The notes below the pieces were generated by a model, which did not search any database, was not told where the DNA came from, and saw nothing but the letters and a program-made list of their open reading frames with translations. The translations under genes were made by a program, and so were the position numbers. Below are positions 52,376 through 64,000 of a stretch of 64,000 nucleotides of DNA, piece after piece (positions within the stretch are counted from its first letter, which is position 1; every line of letters begins with the position of its first letter). The stretch comes from Acridotheres tristis (Eukaryota > Chordata > Aves > Passeriformes > Sturnidae). The DNA is taken from positions 92,850,295 through 92,914,294 of the forward strand of contig CM072886.1 in assembly GCA_037013685.1 (NCBI GenBank), read 5' to 3'.

Positions 52376-55300
52376 GAGGTACCAAAATCACAGCCAGGTG
52401 CTGCATAATTTGGGGGATCTGTAGGGAGGGGCAGGGACTCCCCAGGGACAAGCAGGGCAGTCTGTTGGAACTGGGCATTTTTTGGTAACACAGGAACACC
52501 ATAATCCCAGTGGATCGGTATTCCCTTTGCTGTAGGCATTGTTAAAACACAGGAGAAAGATACAACTTCTGTTTTTAAAAGCAAAAGGGAAAATGGGAAA
52601 CTAAAAACATGAGATGATACAGGTTGGTGTAACACTGGCTTCTGAGCACCCCACCTCTGGATGCTATTGTGTTTACTTGTAAGCATTGGGAGGGACGAAG
52701 ATTTGGGGAGAAGAATGATCAGTTTGCTTTGCAGATGTTCACGGGAGGCTTCTCTCAGGCATGAGTAATGGGGAAAGCAGAAAGGTCATACAACCTCATT
52801 ATTCATTTTCTGAGTTTAAGTGGCCATTGTGAGGCCCTGTGAGCTAGGTGCAGAATTCATACTCCTGCTTCTTTCCCTAAAGAAATCTGAATAAGCTGTA
52901 TATAGCCTGAATAAGCCGTAGACAAAAGATATTAATGGAGAGATTCAATTAGATGGTTTTAAAAACAAACAAATAAGTCTGCAGTGGACATGGTTGAACT
53001 GCATGTCCTGGATTCCAGTTTGGTGACTTAAAAAACTAAATAATCCTTACTGACTCCTAGAAGTTATTTTTTCCCCCAGTATTCCCCTTAAATTGAACTT
53101 TTAAAATTAAACAACTGGCAACAGAGAGGATATTCATAATTTGATTGTACATAGCAAAGTGTAGCTCTGTTGTGAGTTTTTAATGGTGTCAGTGTGATTT
53201 TCCAAAATCTATCTTACTTTGCATATCAATTAACACCCAGGCAAACAGCCTGACAGAACTGTTTCCAGCTTGGGTGTGCAATCATCTCTTACCTCTTCAC
53301 CACTCGCTCTTTTTTGATGCAACAGCTGGGAAAAGGATAGAAGGAGGAAAGACAACTGTACAGCCAATATACGTTAATTAAAAGTGTGTGTGTGTATGTG
53401 AGAGAAATAACAGTACATGCATTCAAGGACATCCTCTCAACCTGTAGAATCTTCATTACCTGCCTGATTTGGGGCACAGAACTAGCAAAGCAATAGTGCT
53501 ACAAAGTAATTTGTTTCTGTTTATTGAGCCACATGTATGATAAAATAATTTGCAGTTGCAGTTTTGATTGGCACATCCATTTGTAAATGCAGGGAAGGGG
53601 TATAAAATTCAAGAGAGGTTCTCATTTTTAGTATATTCCCTTTTAATTTAATTCCTGTGTGTAACCTTTTTTATGTTCTACAGGCTTTCACCTATCTCAT
53701 AATACTATATTTGACCATTTTGTGATGAACTAATTTCATTTTCAAAATATGCAAATTATAGGAGCAAGCTTTTTAAAATGGTCTTTATCTAATAAAATGA
53801 GTCATTTTTCACTTATCAAGTTCAGAAATAAAATTGCATATAGCTATTCTTGCTCTACTAAACGAGAAGGGGAACAATATTTCTTTTATTGCCTGTCAGC
53901 TCTGAATCACTTTAAGTGCACTGTGGGTGGACTGTGCTCCAATACTTTCTTTTCAGCACAGCACCCAGAAATCAATCGAGGTCTAAAACTCACCCCTTTT
54001 ATTAGGGTCTAACTGGTGACTCAAAACAGTAGTGCAGCTATAACCTATGATTTCTCTTCTAGCAAAGTAATATTTTGTTCCAATTAGTGCTTCCGTTCTA
54101 CGTCAAGTGAGGCATGTCTCTTTGTTCCTCAGCTGATGCCTGGAATGTGCTGCTAACTAAGAATAATTCACTGTATTGTCTGTGCTCACTGTTAATGCAC
54201 TAGAATGTGAGGTCACCCAAGAGGATTTTCTTTCTCCTCTGTAATCTCGTGTTTTTTAAAAATTGTAAACTATAGAGATGCATTTTTGCCTTCTGAAATA
54301 CAGCATATTTCTTAAGTGAAAAGAAATAAACCCCAATTTCTAACATACTCTATGCACTCAGTATTCAGAACACAATTTCACTGGAGGGAAATTCAGCTCC
54401 AAATTATTTATTAGGAGAGCTTCTTATGAGCTATACTCTAGAAAAAAATAGTATGAGACTTTGAAAAACATACATCCTTCTTGTCTACTACTATTGATAT
54501 TGGAAGGTGAATAGTGTCATTAACTATTCATAAACTAAAAAATCTGGTTCATAGACTGTGGTGAGATATTTATTGTCTTGCTTTTTCCCTTGTAGACCTG
54601 CAATATGTGGACTTTTTATTTTAAAAAAATGCCATCTGAGTGGAAGGAACAGTAATAGAACCTGTGTAGTATGTGCTAAGTGGTTTGATATTAGAGATTG
54701 CTGTATGTGTTAGTCTAACAAAATGGAAATGGTAATGCTTTGCACCATTAGAGATGCACTGTCTTTGTCTTGCTAGGTCTTTCTCTTATACCTGTTTTAG
54801 AAGAAAGATCTCTGTAGAAGATCTGAAAGATCTCTGTAAAAATACCTCTCATAATATAAAACAAATATAGGATAAATAACCCATCACTGCTCAGGTTGCA
54901 AGGTGTAGCTGGAGGTCATATAGGTGTATCTTGGTTTATTTTACATGGGATATTTTGGTGCTATAGGTATTGTGGAGCAATTGTGGAGTTGTGGGAACCA
55001 TTTTGACTAAGGTCTCTTGACAAATTTTGCTGACTTTTGAAACTCAAGAAAACTTTTTAAACAGCTGCCAGGGTAATATGTTTCCGTATGACCTGGATTT
55101 ATACCTCTGAAATAAAGAACAGGTGTACTGAAAAGATAGTAAAACATGTCTATCACAATAACTTGGGCACTAAGTTTGAGTCTGGCAATATGGCTAATCT
55201 AAAGCCATATTTTTACACTTTTAAACTTAGGTGCTGTTGTTTAGATTTTCCAATAGCAGATGGCTGTACGAGTGCTTCATCCATCATCTCTTCAGCCAAC

Positions 55301-58148
55301 AAAAGAACTGTTCAAGTCATGACCTAAAAGCCCTTTTGTTTCAAGTTGGAAAGTAATTACTGTTGAATTGTAAATGAGCAAATTGTTTGAGAGATTTCAT
55401 TCCTGTTTATAATTTCTGAGAAGATATAATTCAATTTTCAGTAAGAGCAGGAGACCCTGAATAACTTTTGATAAGCTTTAAGAGTGAGCAAGTGCAAGGA
55501 TCCTGTTATCAGTATATCATACTGAAGCATCTTGCTCGCATCCTCTCTGTTCGAGGTGTTTTAGTTTGCAACAGATTTTCTCCAAAGTTGATCTGTTACA
55601 TTTTACCCATTCTTCAGTGAAATACATGGGCAAGAGTTAAGGATTTTTATTTGTTTGCATATGACAGAGGATGACAGAAAGAAAGAGAAACATTGAAATT
55701 GTTTTCTAGTTCTGCCTGTTCTTAAAACCTCAGTGAACTTCAGTTTCTTCATTACAGATAACTCACTATCCTGGCCCTTTCTGAAACCCTTAATTTCTAT
55801 GAGTCTATCCTCCTTCTCTTCACTTGCAAGTGAATGTATATCCTCTTATTTATGCAGGATGCTCCTATATAGTGGCAGATGGTGTGTCAGCAATGATTAG
55901 TAGGTATTTTGAATAGAAAATGAAACAACATTCTGTCCAACTAAGCCGTGTATGCTCTCAAGAGTAGCCTTGTTATGTGGCTGTTGACACAAACCCCACA
56001 ATTGCTTTGCTTTTTCTGAGTGTGTATATATCATCAACACATTGTATGGTCAACAATCAGAGCATCTGCATTTGGTGCCTTTTTTCTCTGTTGAGTGGCT
56101 GTTGATGCAGTTTGCTGAGTTTTAATGGTTAGTGATCCTGAAGGGCTCAGGGGCATAGTTAACATGTCTACAGGCATCCTCACACTGCAATGTGAGTGTG
56201 GTTGTGGAGTAACGATCTAAATATCCAGACAAGACAAAGTCTTGGTTTGCACACTTAAAGGGTTTGTTTTGCTTTATTTCATTTTTCTTTGACTAATTGA
56301 TGTTATTGCCTCATGTCTTGCTTATAGTGGAAAGCGGAATATAGTATAAGAATATTTGATCTTGTTGTGGTGGTATTTTTAGACATAGTGTGGATGAAAG
56401 TTTAGACTAATTTGTGCTGCAGTGTATTTCTGAATATTTGTGCAGGTGTAATAAGCTTACAGTCTGGTGCCTTTCTATGCAGATTACGTGCAGCAACATG
56501 ACTTCTGTAGACAGCTTCTGGTGATTAAATGTTCATATAATATTACACCTGGGCATTTTCTGTAGATATATTTGAAGACATATTTGATGTCAGGGTGTTT
56601 TGCTGAATCAGTCCCTGAAACCCTCAGTAGCTTGCAGAGTTAAGTCCCTGACAAAGTGAGGCAGCACAGCAATCCCAGGAAGATAATTCACCCAGAGTGC
56701 TATCACTTTGTAGTATCATTCCTGTTTTGTGATCCCCTCTCAATCTTACCACAGGCACATGGCATCGCCTGTTTAGCTGTCACTCTACAACAGCAATAAA
56801 AAAAAAAGCTGTTGCCTTTCCAAAACTGAAGAAAAGAACTGACCTACAACAGTTCTTATGTAATTTAGATATCTCTTCCTTAAAAAACAATAAGTAATTT
56901 TTCGCTTCCATGTGCTATGAGATATTGTCATGAAATATAAGCTCTTTTTCTACACTTATGAAGAATATTTAGAATATCACAAAAAGTTGTAGTGGTTCTA
57001 ATAACTTCCAAAGACAAATGTAAGGATAACTGATATTGTACCATCCCCTTCCCCAAGTTATGGAGCTGATGCAAAACAGTAAACAACTACACCTCCAAAG
57101 GGGTTTATTTGTCAAAAAGACACCCCACATAAATTGTTAAAATTGGTGCTTTAATCATTAAAGGTCTTGTAACCTTTATTCTCAAGACACTCTAATTAGA
57201 TCGATTTAGAACATATTCACTATAAATCTAGCAAATTATTGTCTCTGAAACAGATTTAGCAGTCAGCTCAGTTTTATAGTAAGAAGACTTAATCTCCTTT
57301 TAGTGTGTTTTGTTGACACAGTAAGTATAAAAAACCATAATGGAATCTAATGAAAATCTTAACTTTTATCATGGCAAAATGTTAAGTATATGGCTAAATA
57401 AATACTTGATGATTAAATTCTGAGAAGTTGGTTAGGAGGTAATCTGAAGGTATTTTAATGCAAAATTTGTTGAACCTTTTCAAGACAGCTCAATAGGAAA
57501 ATATGGGTAGAACTGATTTTCTCAGAAGGAATTCAAGTTCAATGGAAGTTAGAACTTAAAATGAGAAATCTGCTGCTGATGGATGCCTCCTATTTATCCT
57601 GTTTCATCTCAGCTTTTAGAATCTATTCTCTTTCACTGACTTTGGGATATTGTAGCAATGGAAGAACAATTCTTCTTATTTTAGTTAGAAAAGAAAATAA
57701 TATATTTTCATTTTGTTTCTCATGTAGTATTAGCTGGAGAATTATTATATCCCAAAATGATAATGGATGACATTAAAAACACTTGATAATGGAAATCTGC
57801 TCTTCTAAGTCTAGTGAATAATAGTGTTGTACAGTACTAGAAGTTTGCTTTAGCACATTCAGTTCTTAATGTTGAACTCTCTTCCGCTATTTTAAGTCTT
57901 TTTCATCAGGAACACAACTGACCTCTTGAGGGGTATTGCTACCTGCTTTTCTGCTATGATAATAAAGTGATGATGATCGTCTGAAAAGAAAATGAACGAC
58001 TTATTCAAAAACATTTCTAGCAACAATATTTTGGTACTGACCTGTTGACTTAGCCATACTGAGATCTCATGCTCATAAGCATTAAGTTCTGTTGTTTCTA
58101 TTATTGTTCCACAGCAACTATACCCATCACTGTCTTTTTAATGTGTCC
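52376..58148. other. No gene recognised; AT-rich intergenic or intronic DNA
   Basis: No supported exon. Short tandem duplications occur at 52887-52920 ('ctgaataagc.gta' twice, 20-base period) and 54805-54840 ('agatctctgta' twice, ~22-base period). A TG tract lies at 53384-53400. A 6-bp-arm inverted repeat (CACACT/AGTGTG) lies at about 56181-56200. No RNA gene recognised. Confidence 0.5.
53384..53400. repeat. TG microsatellite
   Basis: Short GTGTGTGTGTGT tract with one interruption, followed by GAGAG. Confidence 0.8.
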
Positions 58149-58358
58149 TAGAATCATAGAAAGGCTTGGGTTGGAAGTGACCTTAAAGGTTATCTAGTTC
58201 CAACCCTGCTACCTTTGCAGGGGCCCCTTCCACCAGACTAGGCTGTTCAAAAGCCCAGCACAGACTTAACCTTGAACACTTCCACAGATGCATCATCCAC
58301 CACTTCTCTGGGCCTCCATGGCCTCACCACTGTCACAGTAAACAATTTCTTCTTTACG
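58149..58358 (-). mobile_element. CR1 LINE 3'-end fragment, minus strand
   Basis: Opens with 'tagaatcatagaaaggc', then 'ttgggttggaagtgacc', 'ttaaaggttatctagttcc' and 'aaccctgc'. Next come 'ggccccttccaccagacta', 'gttcaaaagccc', 'aaccttgaacacttcca' and 'catccaccacttctctgggc'. It ends with 'cacagtaaacaatttcttc' near 58355. Block order matches the avian CR1 3' region, element on the minus strand, 5'-truncated. Its terminal word differs from the copy at 52.2 kb (CATAGAATC type rather than CACAGAATC type), so the two probably come from different CR1 subfamilies or source copies. Confidence 0.92.
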
Positions 58359-61300
58359 GGATTGTTTGTGTCCTGCTGTGTTGTCCTTCCAAAAAGTGGT
58401 GAGGTGGCTCAAGTGCCTCATGAAAACCAGAGATTGTGAATATGAGGCTGTTATTATCTGTCACAGCGACATCATCTGCTCTGTCTTCATGTGCAGTCAG
58501 CCTGTAGCAGTCCCCTCAGTCTTCCCCGTCCTTCCCTAAATCCTGATCCATAAGCTCTTGGTGGCTAAGGTTTGTTTTTTGTTGTTTTTTTTTTTTGGAA
58601 AATAAAAATGGGGTAAATCTAAGGGATCTAAGGGTAGTTCTGAATTCTATATAAGAATGTATTCTAGACAGTGTAATCACAATCCCTGAAGTCTTTTCCA
58701 TTCCTACCTGAGTATTTTAGATGGTCTAACTCTTAGATTATCAAAGAATTTATTGCTCATAGATTCTTATGGCTTTCCTGGTTTAACTTATAAATAACCA
58801 AGTGAAAAAAATGCAGAGCAACACTGCTTTTGTTTACCTAAGTATCTAATAGTTAAATTAGAACAAGAGTCAAGAGAAGTAATAATTATGGAAAGGGGAG
58901 ATACCCTCATCACAAATTCAGAAATTGATTATATGAACTTTAACACTAGAAATACTCTTTTGAAATATGTAGTGGTGGTTTTTTTTTAGTGGTTTATTTT
59001 TTTTTTGTGATAAGCATTGTATAGGCAGTGCACATTCTGTATTACTTAGGGCTTATAGATGAGCATTATTTTCAGAGTGAAGCATGAAAAACCAGGAGAA
59101 AAAGCACTTCAAATTCTCTTAAAATGGAGGATCTTCTCATATGCATGTTTTTGTTCTGCTTGTTTGTCACCAGCTCAATTAGAGACGTTTTGGTGCCTAT
59201 CTTCTCTTTCAACAGGCAATTAATTGTATATCTGGATAGTCATTGCCCTTGAGATTTTTTTCAGATCTAATGATTGATCAGAGTCAGTATCATACTGAAG
59301 ACTGAGTCATTGGGTCACATTTTCCTCCTGTAACTTTTGCTGCTATTTCAATTAACCAAGCAGTCCTTGGAGAAATGAAGGATCTTCAGGCTGGAGCCTG
59401 GAGTGAACAGAACAATCCATTCTCAAGGCATATGTTTAAATATTGTTACAGGAGTGTATTGTGGCATGTTCTGATGTTTCTACATTATCTAAACATTCTA
59501 AGGAGACAGTGTCATTGCCTGTAATTGACACTTTCTTAAGCAGAGACAGAAATATTCAATCGTCTTTGAAGGAACTGTAACTTTATCTTTTCAAAAATAT
59601 CTTCCCTTTCAATTGGCCTGATGACATGGACTTCTCTCGATGGTGATAAACACTGCCATGCAGCCTCTTCCAAGAGCCAAGTTATAAGTACCTTGAGTAA
59701 GCACAAATCACAAAAGTATTCTGGCCTCCCCACACTCAGACCCTCTTTTGCCCCTTCAGGAGTGGTACCGCCATGAAAGAAATATGCAGAGAGGAAGTCT
59801 GCTGTGTGGGTGAAAGGGTAATAAGCATTCTTGATTTTGACATTTGACTTCTTAAACTTCACTCCTGTGGTGTACTGAAGTGTCTTTTCAACTATGAAGG
59901 TAGAGACTTTAGAAATTACTGAGTGTGAGGTTCTCATATAGTTCCTTAACTCCTAGTAGGCTGGGTGTCAGATGTAGAAGTGCAAAAGCATGCTGTGGAA
60001 TATTTGAAGTACAAGGCAGGGACAATTACAGGCTTTTTGCATTTTCATTACCTTGACTTCATGATGGTGTACAAGTGTTTCATGTATACAGAAACATTAA
60101 TTTCCTTTCTTTTTCTGTGGGAGTGAACTAATTCTTTGTCACAGGTGACTGCATTTAGATGTTGTGAGAGGAAAGCAAGGAAACCTTGTTGCAGAGCAAT
60201 TAAATTCAGCAAACATATAGTCCAAAGGCTGACCTAGTCTACTCTGTGACATACGCATTATTCACATTCTTGCCACTCGTTGCATATTGCAGAAGTTTTA
60301 ACTGTGGATTCTCCTCCTCTGAGTGATTTTGGCACAGCAGACAAGTGACAAAATTTAAAACAGATACTGTAGTATCCAAAATCAGAGAGTAATCAGCCAG
60401 CTGCAATCAGGAGCTTTGACATATGTCCAAATAATGCTATGTGTATCGAGTCTCAATATTTAATAATACATAAGAAGTGGTAGCCTTGTTAAGAATTATG
60501 GTAATTACTTGTGCAACCTTAGCACAAAATTCAAGCCAAGTTCCTAAAATGCACGGGACTTGGTATCAGGAAATCATCTCTCCGCCTGGAGAGTGTTCAC
60601 TTTTAAGGTTGTACCCAATAATTAAATATCTAATCTATTCCTAATGGCAGAGTGTTTTCTATTAATGGTGTAGTCTTTTCGAGGAAAAAAAAAATAATAT
60701 TTTCATGTGTTTTAACATTTTTTTTTAGCTCTGGTCATATGCACTAAAATATAAATTTTCTTCCACTGAATTAGAGAAATAATAAATAAAACAGTCAGTT
60801 ATTACAATGGATATGTAATTCTGTTGAGTTCCTGATTTTATCTAAACTTGAGATATGGACATACAAAAGCTACGTGTGACTGATGGTAAAAACGGTTAGA
60901 GACTGTATGATATGGACGGTACATTGATCATTACCTTTTGTTACCCCAGCAACACAGTACAATTCCGTCTCCTTTCGTTTCAGTTTCGGCCTTTTATTTT
61001 TTTAAAAAGGAATTGGGATGCCCTATCTCTCTGAACAGAACCAGAGTTTCCACAGAATTTCCTTTTGAAGTTAAGGAGAACATTTAGGAAATATATTTTT
61101 ATATGTTTGCTCAATTTTTGTACTTAGGTGCTTACTGTTGATAATCATCAAAGACAGGAGGAACAGGTGGCCAAAATGGAGTTTGTTCTGGTCAAGCATA
61201 GCCTGTCTGAAATAGTGCTGTTTTATTCAAGTCTGTGTGTTGAAGAGGGTGGGACATAAGTAGCAAAAGCACCTGGATGTTTTCCAAAGTGTAAGGATGT

Positions 61301-61728
61301 TTTCTGTTTACAATTGATTCACACTCTTTGCAACATGGTTAAGAAGTAGAATTAGCTGAGAGAGTAAAGGGAAGTTTGACTCTTAGTTCTCCACTCCTTT
61401 GCCAGACCAGTGCCAATACATTGAAGCTTGTGTCCATCTTCTGTGGCAAACTGCATTGGGAACAGTACAAGAAAGAGACAGACAAGTGTGGCAGACCCAG
61501 AATTGCAGCATGTTTGGAAAAATGACTGAGGTGAAAAGATAATGTTCAGCTCTTGCTATTTTAATGGGTGAAAAGGGATCTGTGTTGTTCTTTGCTTCAT
61601 AAAAATGGGTTAAGTCCTACGCCTTTAATGGAGGACAAAACTCTTTTTGAATGTAGGCTATCAGGAGACAGCTATCTTGTTCTAAGTGGTTTTGAAAATT
61701 TTAAGATTCAGAATTGAAAAGTGAAAAA
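58359..61728. other. No gene recognised; holds a 133-codon minus frame of unknown meaning
   Basis: AT-rich. The minus-strand frame 59536-59937 starts with ATG and runs 133 codons in slightly GC-richer DNA (59600-59800). I recognise no domain. An ISRE-like TTTC triplet lies at 60973-60989. A 12-base T run lies at about 58580-58595. No RNA gene seen. Confidence 0.45.
60973..60989 (-). promoter_or_regulatory. Candidate interferon-response-like motif
   Basis: TTTCGTTTCAGTTTCGG contains GTTTCAGTTTC, which fits the TTTCNNTTTC core bound by interferon regulatory factors. Motif match only: no promoter or transcript is seen nearby, and such matches occur by chance. Two CpGs inside it are notable in a CpG-poor region. 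Confidence 0.25.
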
Positions 61729-62252
61729 AGATTCAGTTCCAGTTGGAAGAGACCTACAATATCATCTACTTCATCTGCCTGACCACCTCAGGGCTGACTA
61801 AAGCTAAAGTATATTAAGGGTATTGTCTAAATGCTTCTTAAACACTGACAGGCTTGAGGCATTGATCACCTCCCTAGGAAGCCTGCTCCACTGTTTGACC
61901 ACACTCTCAGTGAAGAAATGCTTCATAATGTCAAGTCTGAACCTCCCCTGATATTGCTTTGAACCCTTCCCATGTATCTTCTCACTGAATGCCAAGGAAA
62001 GTGCTCAGGACCCTCCTGTCCACTTCCCCTCCTCAGTGGAAGCTGTAGAGAGAATGGAGGTCACCCCTCACCCTCCTTTTCACAAAGCCAGCACAGACAG
62101 TGTCTTCAGCCTGTTTGGTTGCTCCTTCCAGCTCTTTCATCAATGTTGTTGCTCTCTTCTGCATGAGCTCAGGAATCTTAACATTATTTTTTAATTGTGG
62201 GGCCCAGAACTGCACACAACGTTCAAGGTGAGGCTGGACCAACATTAAGGAG
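61729..62252 (-). mobile_element. CR1 LINE fragment with ORF2 C-terminus and 3' UTR, minus strand
   Basis: On the minus strand, 62245-61800 encodes the end of a CR1 ORF2 (endonuclease/reverse transcriptase polyprotein). A 'VQFWAP' block near 62215 comes first, then 'RVRGDL' near 62055, 'GRFRLDI' near 61940 and 'WSRLPREV' near 61885. The end is 'SVFKKHLD' near 61830, closing at TAG about 61804. The untranslated tail follows leftwards, with the 'gtcagccctgaggtggtcagg' and 'ttccaactgg' words. The frame is broken: a stop occurs at about 62033-62035, and the upstream and downstream parts lie in different frames. No reverse transcriptase catalytic core is present, so the copy is 5'-truncated and dead. 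It differs from the 52.2- and 58.1-kb copies in its 3' UTR, suggesting another CR1 subfamily. Confidence 0.9.
61804..61995 (-). pseudogene. Dead CR1 ORF2 C-terminal fragment
   Basis: 63 codons open on the minus strand with the family's C-terminal signature: RFRLDI, FFTE, WSRLPREV, then FKKHLD and stop. The initial ATG is accidental, because the fragment begins inside the old protein. It cannot act as a retrotransposase since all catalytic parts are missing. It forms part of the CR1 copy spanning 61729-62252. Confidence 0.85.
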
Positions 62253-62468
62253 AATGTTTCAAAACAAATTTCTGCCTTTTCATACTTGTCCTGTTTTTTT
62301 ATATTCTGTCAGAGAGGAATATCATACATTTGTTTACAATTTGCATGACTGTCACCTCCCTGTTGGTCATTGAAGTACTAAATATATTGCAGATCAAAAT
62401 ATAGTGGATTTTATGAGACAACATACATACATACCCCATCTAATTCAAATAGAGTGGCATGGTTCATT

Positions 62469-62494
62469 TTTTGACATTACATAAAATGTCAAAA
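62469..62494. repeat. Perfect 10-bp inverted repeat, 6-base loop
   Basis: TTTTGACATT at 62469-62478 and AATGTCAAAA at 62485-62494 around ACATAA. It lies right before a 30-base tandem duplication. Confidence 0.75.
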
Positions 62495-62497
62495 CTT

Positions 62498-62552
62498 TTT
62501 TCAGCTATTGGTATTAAATTTGTATTATATTCAGCTATTGGTTTTATATTTG
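62498..62552. repeat. Tandem duplication, 30-base period
   Basis: TTCAGCTATTGGT occurs at 62500 and again at 62530, each followed by a similar AT-rich tail. Two diverged copies. Confidence 0.75.
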
Positions 62553-64000
62553 ACGTGACACTCACAAAACTTTAGCTATTTCTGTATTCTTGAGATTAAT
62601 GCAACCACCTAGCCTTGATACATTAAGACAGAGAAAGACCTTCCAAACCATAAAATATTAAAATACAATTGGAATTGTTCCTGTGCTCTGTATTCAGATG
62701 TCAAAAAATTAAGCAACACAAGGCAAAATGAAAGATGATGGAGAAAGGATATTATGCTTAAGAGAAAAGTAATAATAACTAGTTTAACATTTGATAAAGT
62801 AATACTTGTAAACTTTCCTGTGTTCACTACAAACTATGGGTAAGTAACCAAATATAAACCCTATTTAAGAACTGGAAACCTAGACCTATTATTGGTTTAT
62901 TAAACCCACTCAGGAAGTCTTTGCTATGACCTCTTCACTTCAGGTACTTCAAAGATAATTGTGTCTAGATTAAGCATATACTGTAAATAAACCATTCCTA
63001 TCTTGAAACAGTACCCTGTGGTACATTAAAAATTTTCATGACAATTTTTTTGACACAGGTCATTCTTTGGATTGCCTTCAATAAATACTGAGGAGTTCAT
63101 CTTAAAAGACTGTGATCTGAGTTCACCCTTGATGAAAATGAGTTGGCTTTGAAGGAATTGCAGCTGGGAACAATCTGTTCCAGAATTCATTTTTACCTTC
63201 ACCGTGTCATAGGGTGATGTAATGCTGTGGCTGCAGAGGACAACCACTGCATGGAGAACAGGAATAAAACTGCTTATTAAACAGATGTCAAACCTGGGGG
63301 TGGGGGGTAGAATAATCAAAGATGCAGGTATGTGAGCAATGAGTAATTCTGTCATATGATTTGGAAATCATACAGGATGACATTTTGGAAAGACCTAAAA
63401 CTGAATAAAAACATACATTTATAAATTTTGTTCTAAAAAGCTTACATGTGCATTTGAGTAGAACCTTTGCTTATTATAAGAACCTTATCTGTGACCGAAT
63501 TCCAAGGGTACATATAGCAAATCATCTATGATCTGGCTATCTTGTATTATGTCCATACTGAGACTAAAGCAGAACTTTAGGCTGTGACCTATGAAAATTA
63601 AGTACTCTTTGTAGACAAGGATTATGTTACCCCAGGTCAATTACTCAGGTCAATTTAGCCTGGCTTGGTAGCTCAAACAAGCACATTTCAAGTAAAACAA
63701 TACTGAAGAAGAGATCACACATCATTGCCAAAGATGTGATATTTCTATGAGAAAATGTCAGATGGTTTCTTATTCTTGATTAAAACATTTGAGAAAAAAT
63801 TGACAACAAAATTGGAAGCCATGGATAACTAGCTAGCTACCTAAAACCCTTTGAATATTTTGATTAAAGCTTGAGGTACTTTTAAAGTTTGTTCCTTTAA
63901 TTTAATTCTCTGCTATTCGTCATGTCCATCCTCCCCCTCTGTTCTCTATGCCCCCCTTCACATCCCTTGTGTATTATGTCTGATTTTTCTTAGGAAAATA

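Larger units (their letters stand above)
62253..64000. other. No gene recognised; AT-rich DNA to the window edge
   Basis: AT-rich. Contains a small hairpin and a 30-base tandem duplication at 62469-62552. A G-rich word (GGGGGTGGGGGG) lies at about 63296. The minus frame 63026-63355 (109 codons) has no recognisable motif. No exon or RNA gene supported. Confidence 0.5.

Noticed and set aside
57960..57985. 'gtgatgatgatcgtctga', resembling C/D snoRNA boxes
   Set aside because: The C-like and D-like words are about ten bases apart, far too close for a C/D snoRNA.

Overview
The window reads as vertebrate nuclear DNA, most likely from a bird. The strongest evidence is a set of CR1 LINE fragments with typical avian 3' ends. 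Examples are the tandem 'aatcacag' tail followed by the ttccaaccccc block at 52201, the 'agaatcataga...gggttggaag' block at 58150, and a truncated CR1 ORF2 C-terminus plus 3' UTR at about 61.73-62.25 kb. The DNA is AT-rich and CpG-poor, with no CpG island, no operon-like packing and no long open reading frame that looks like a conserved protein. A species cannot be named from this alone.

Layout: bases 1-300 look like the end of a + strand transcript, or a retrocopy of one. The first ~55 bases are GC-richer and can be read to a stop. They are followed by UTR-like sequence, AATAAA at 265-270 and an 11-base A run at 290-300. Further AATAAA hexamers at 554, 1684 and 2168 could serve longer 3' ends. 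From there to the right edge I see no credible exon. The rest looks like intergenic or intronic DNA sprinkled with old retroelements: CR1 on the minus strand at 13.95-14.59, 52.20, 58.15 and 61.73 kb, a degraded plus-strand CR1 end at about 35.6 kb, and a weaker one at about 31.9 kb. There are also short tandem duplications, microsatellites and homopolymer runs.

The most unusual structure is at about 45.41-47.45 kb. It is a diverged array of roughly 0.4-kb A-rich units. One partial copy is inverted, which makes a large imperfect hairpin. A recurring TTTC-NN-GAAA dyad marks most unit junctions. The array is interrupted at 46.91-47.21 kb by GC-richer sequence that itself holds an internal duplication about 164 bases apart. 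I do not recognise this family.

The longest open frames are about what chance would give in 64 kb of AT-rich sequence, and at least two of them begin at GTG rather than ATG, so I do not call them genes. I found no new multi-gene system here. The array, a possible minus-strand retrocopy with a poly-A tail at 39.9 kb, and a few short DNA-structure or motif signals are the points worth checking.
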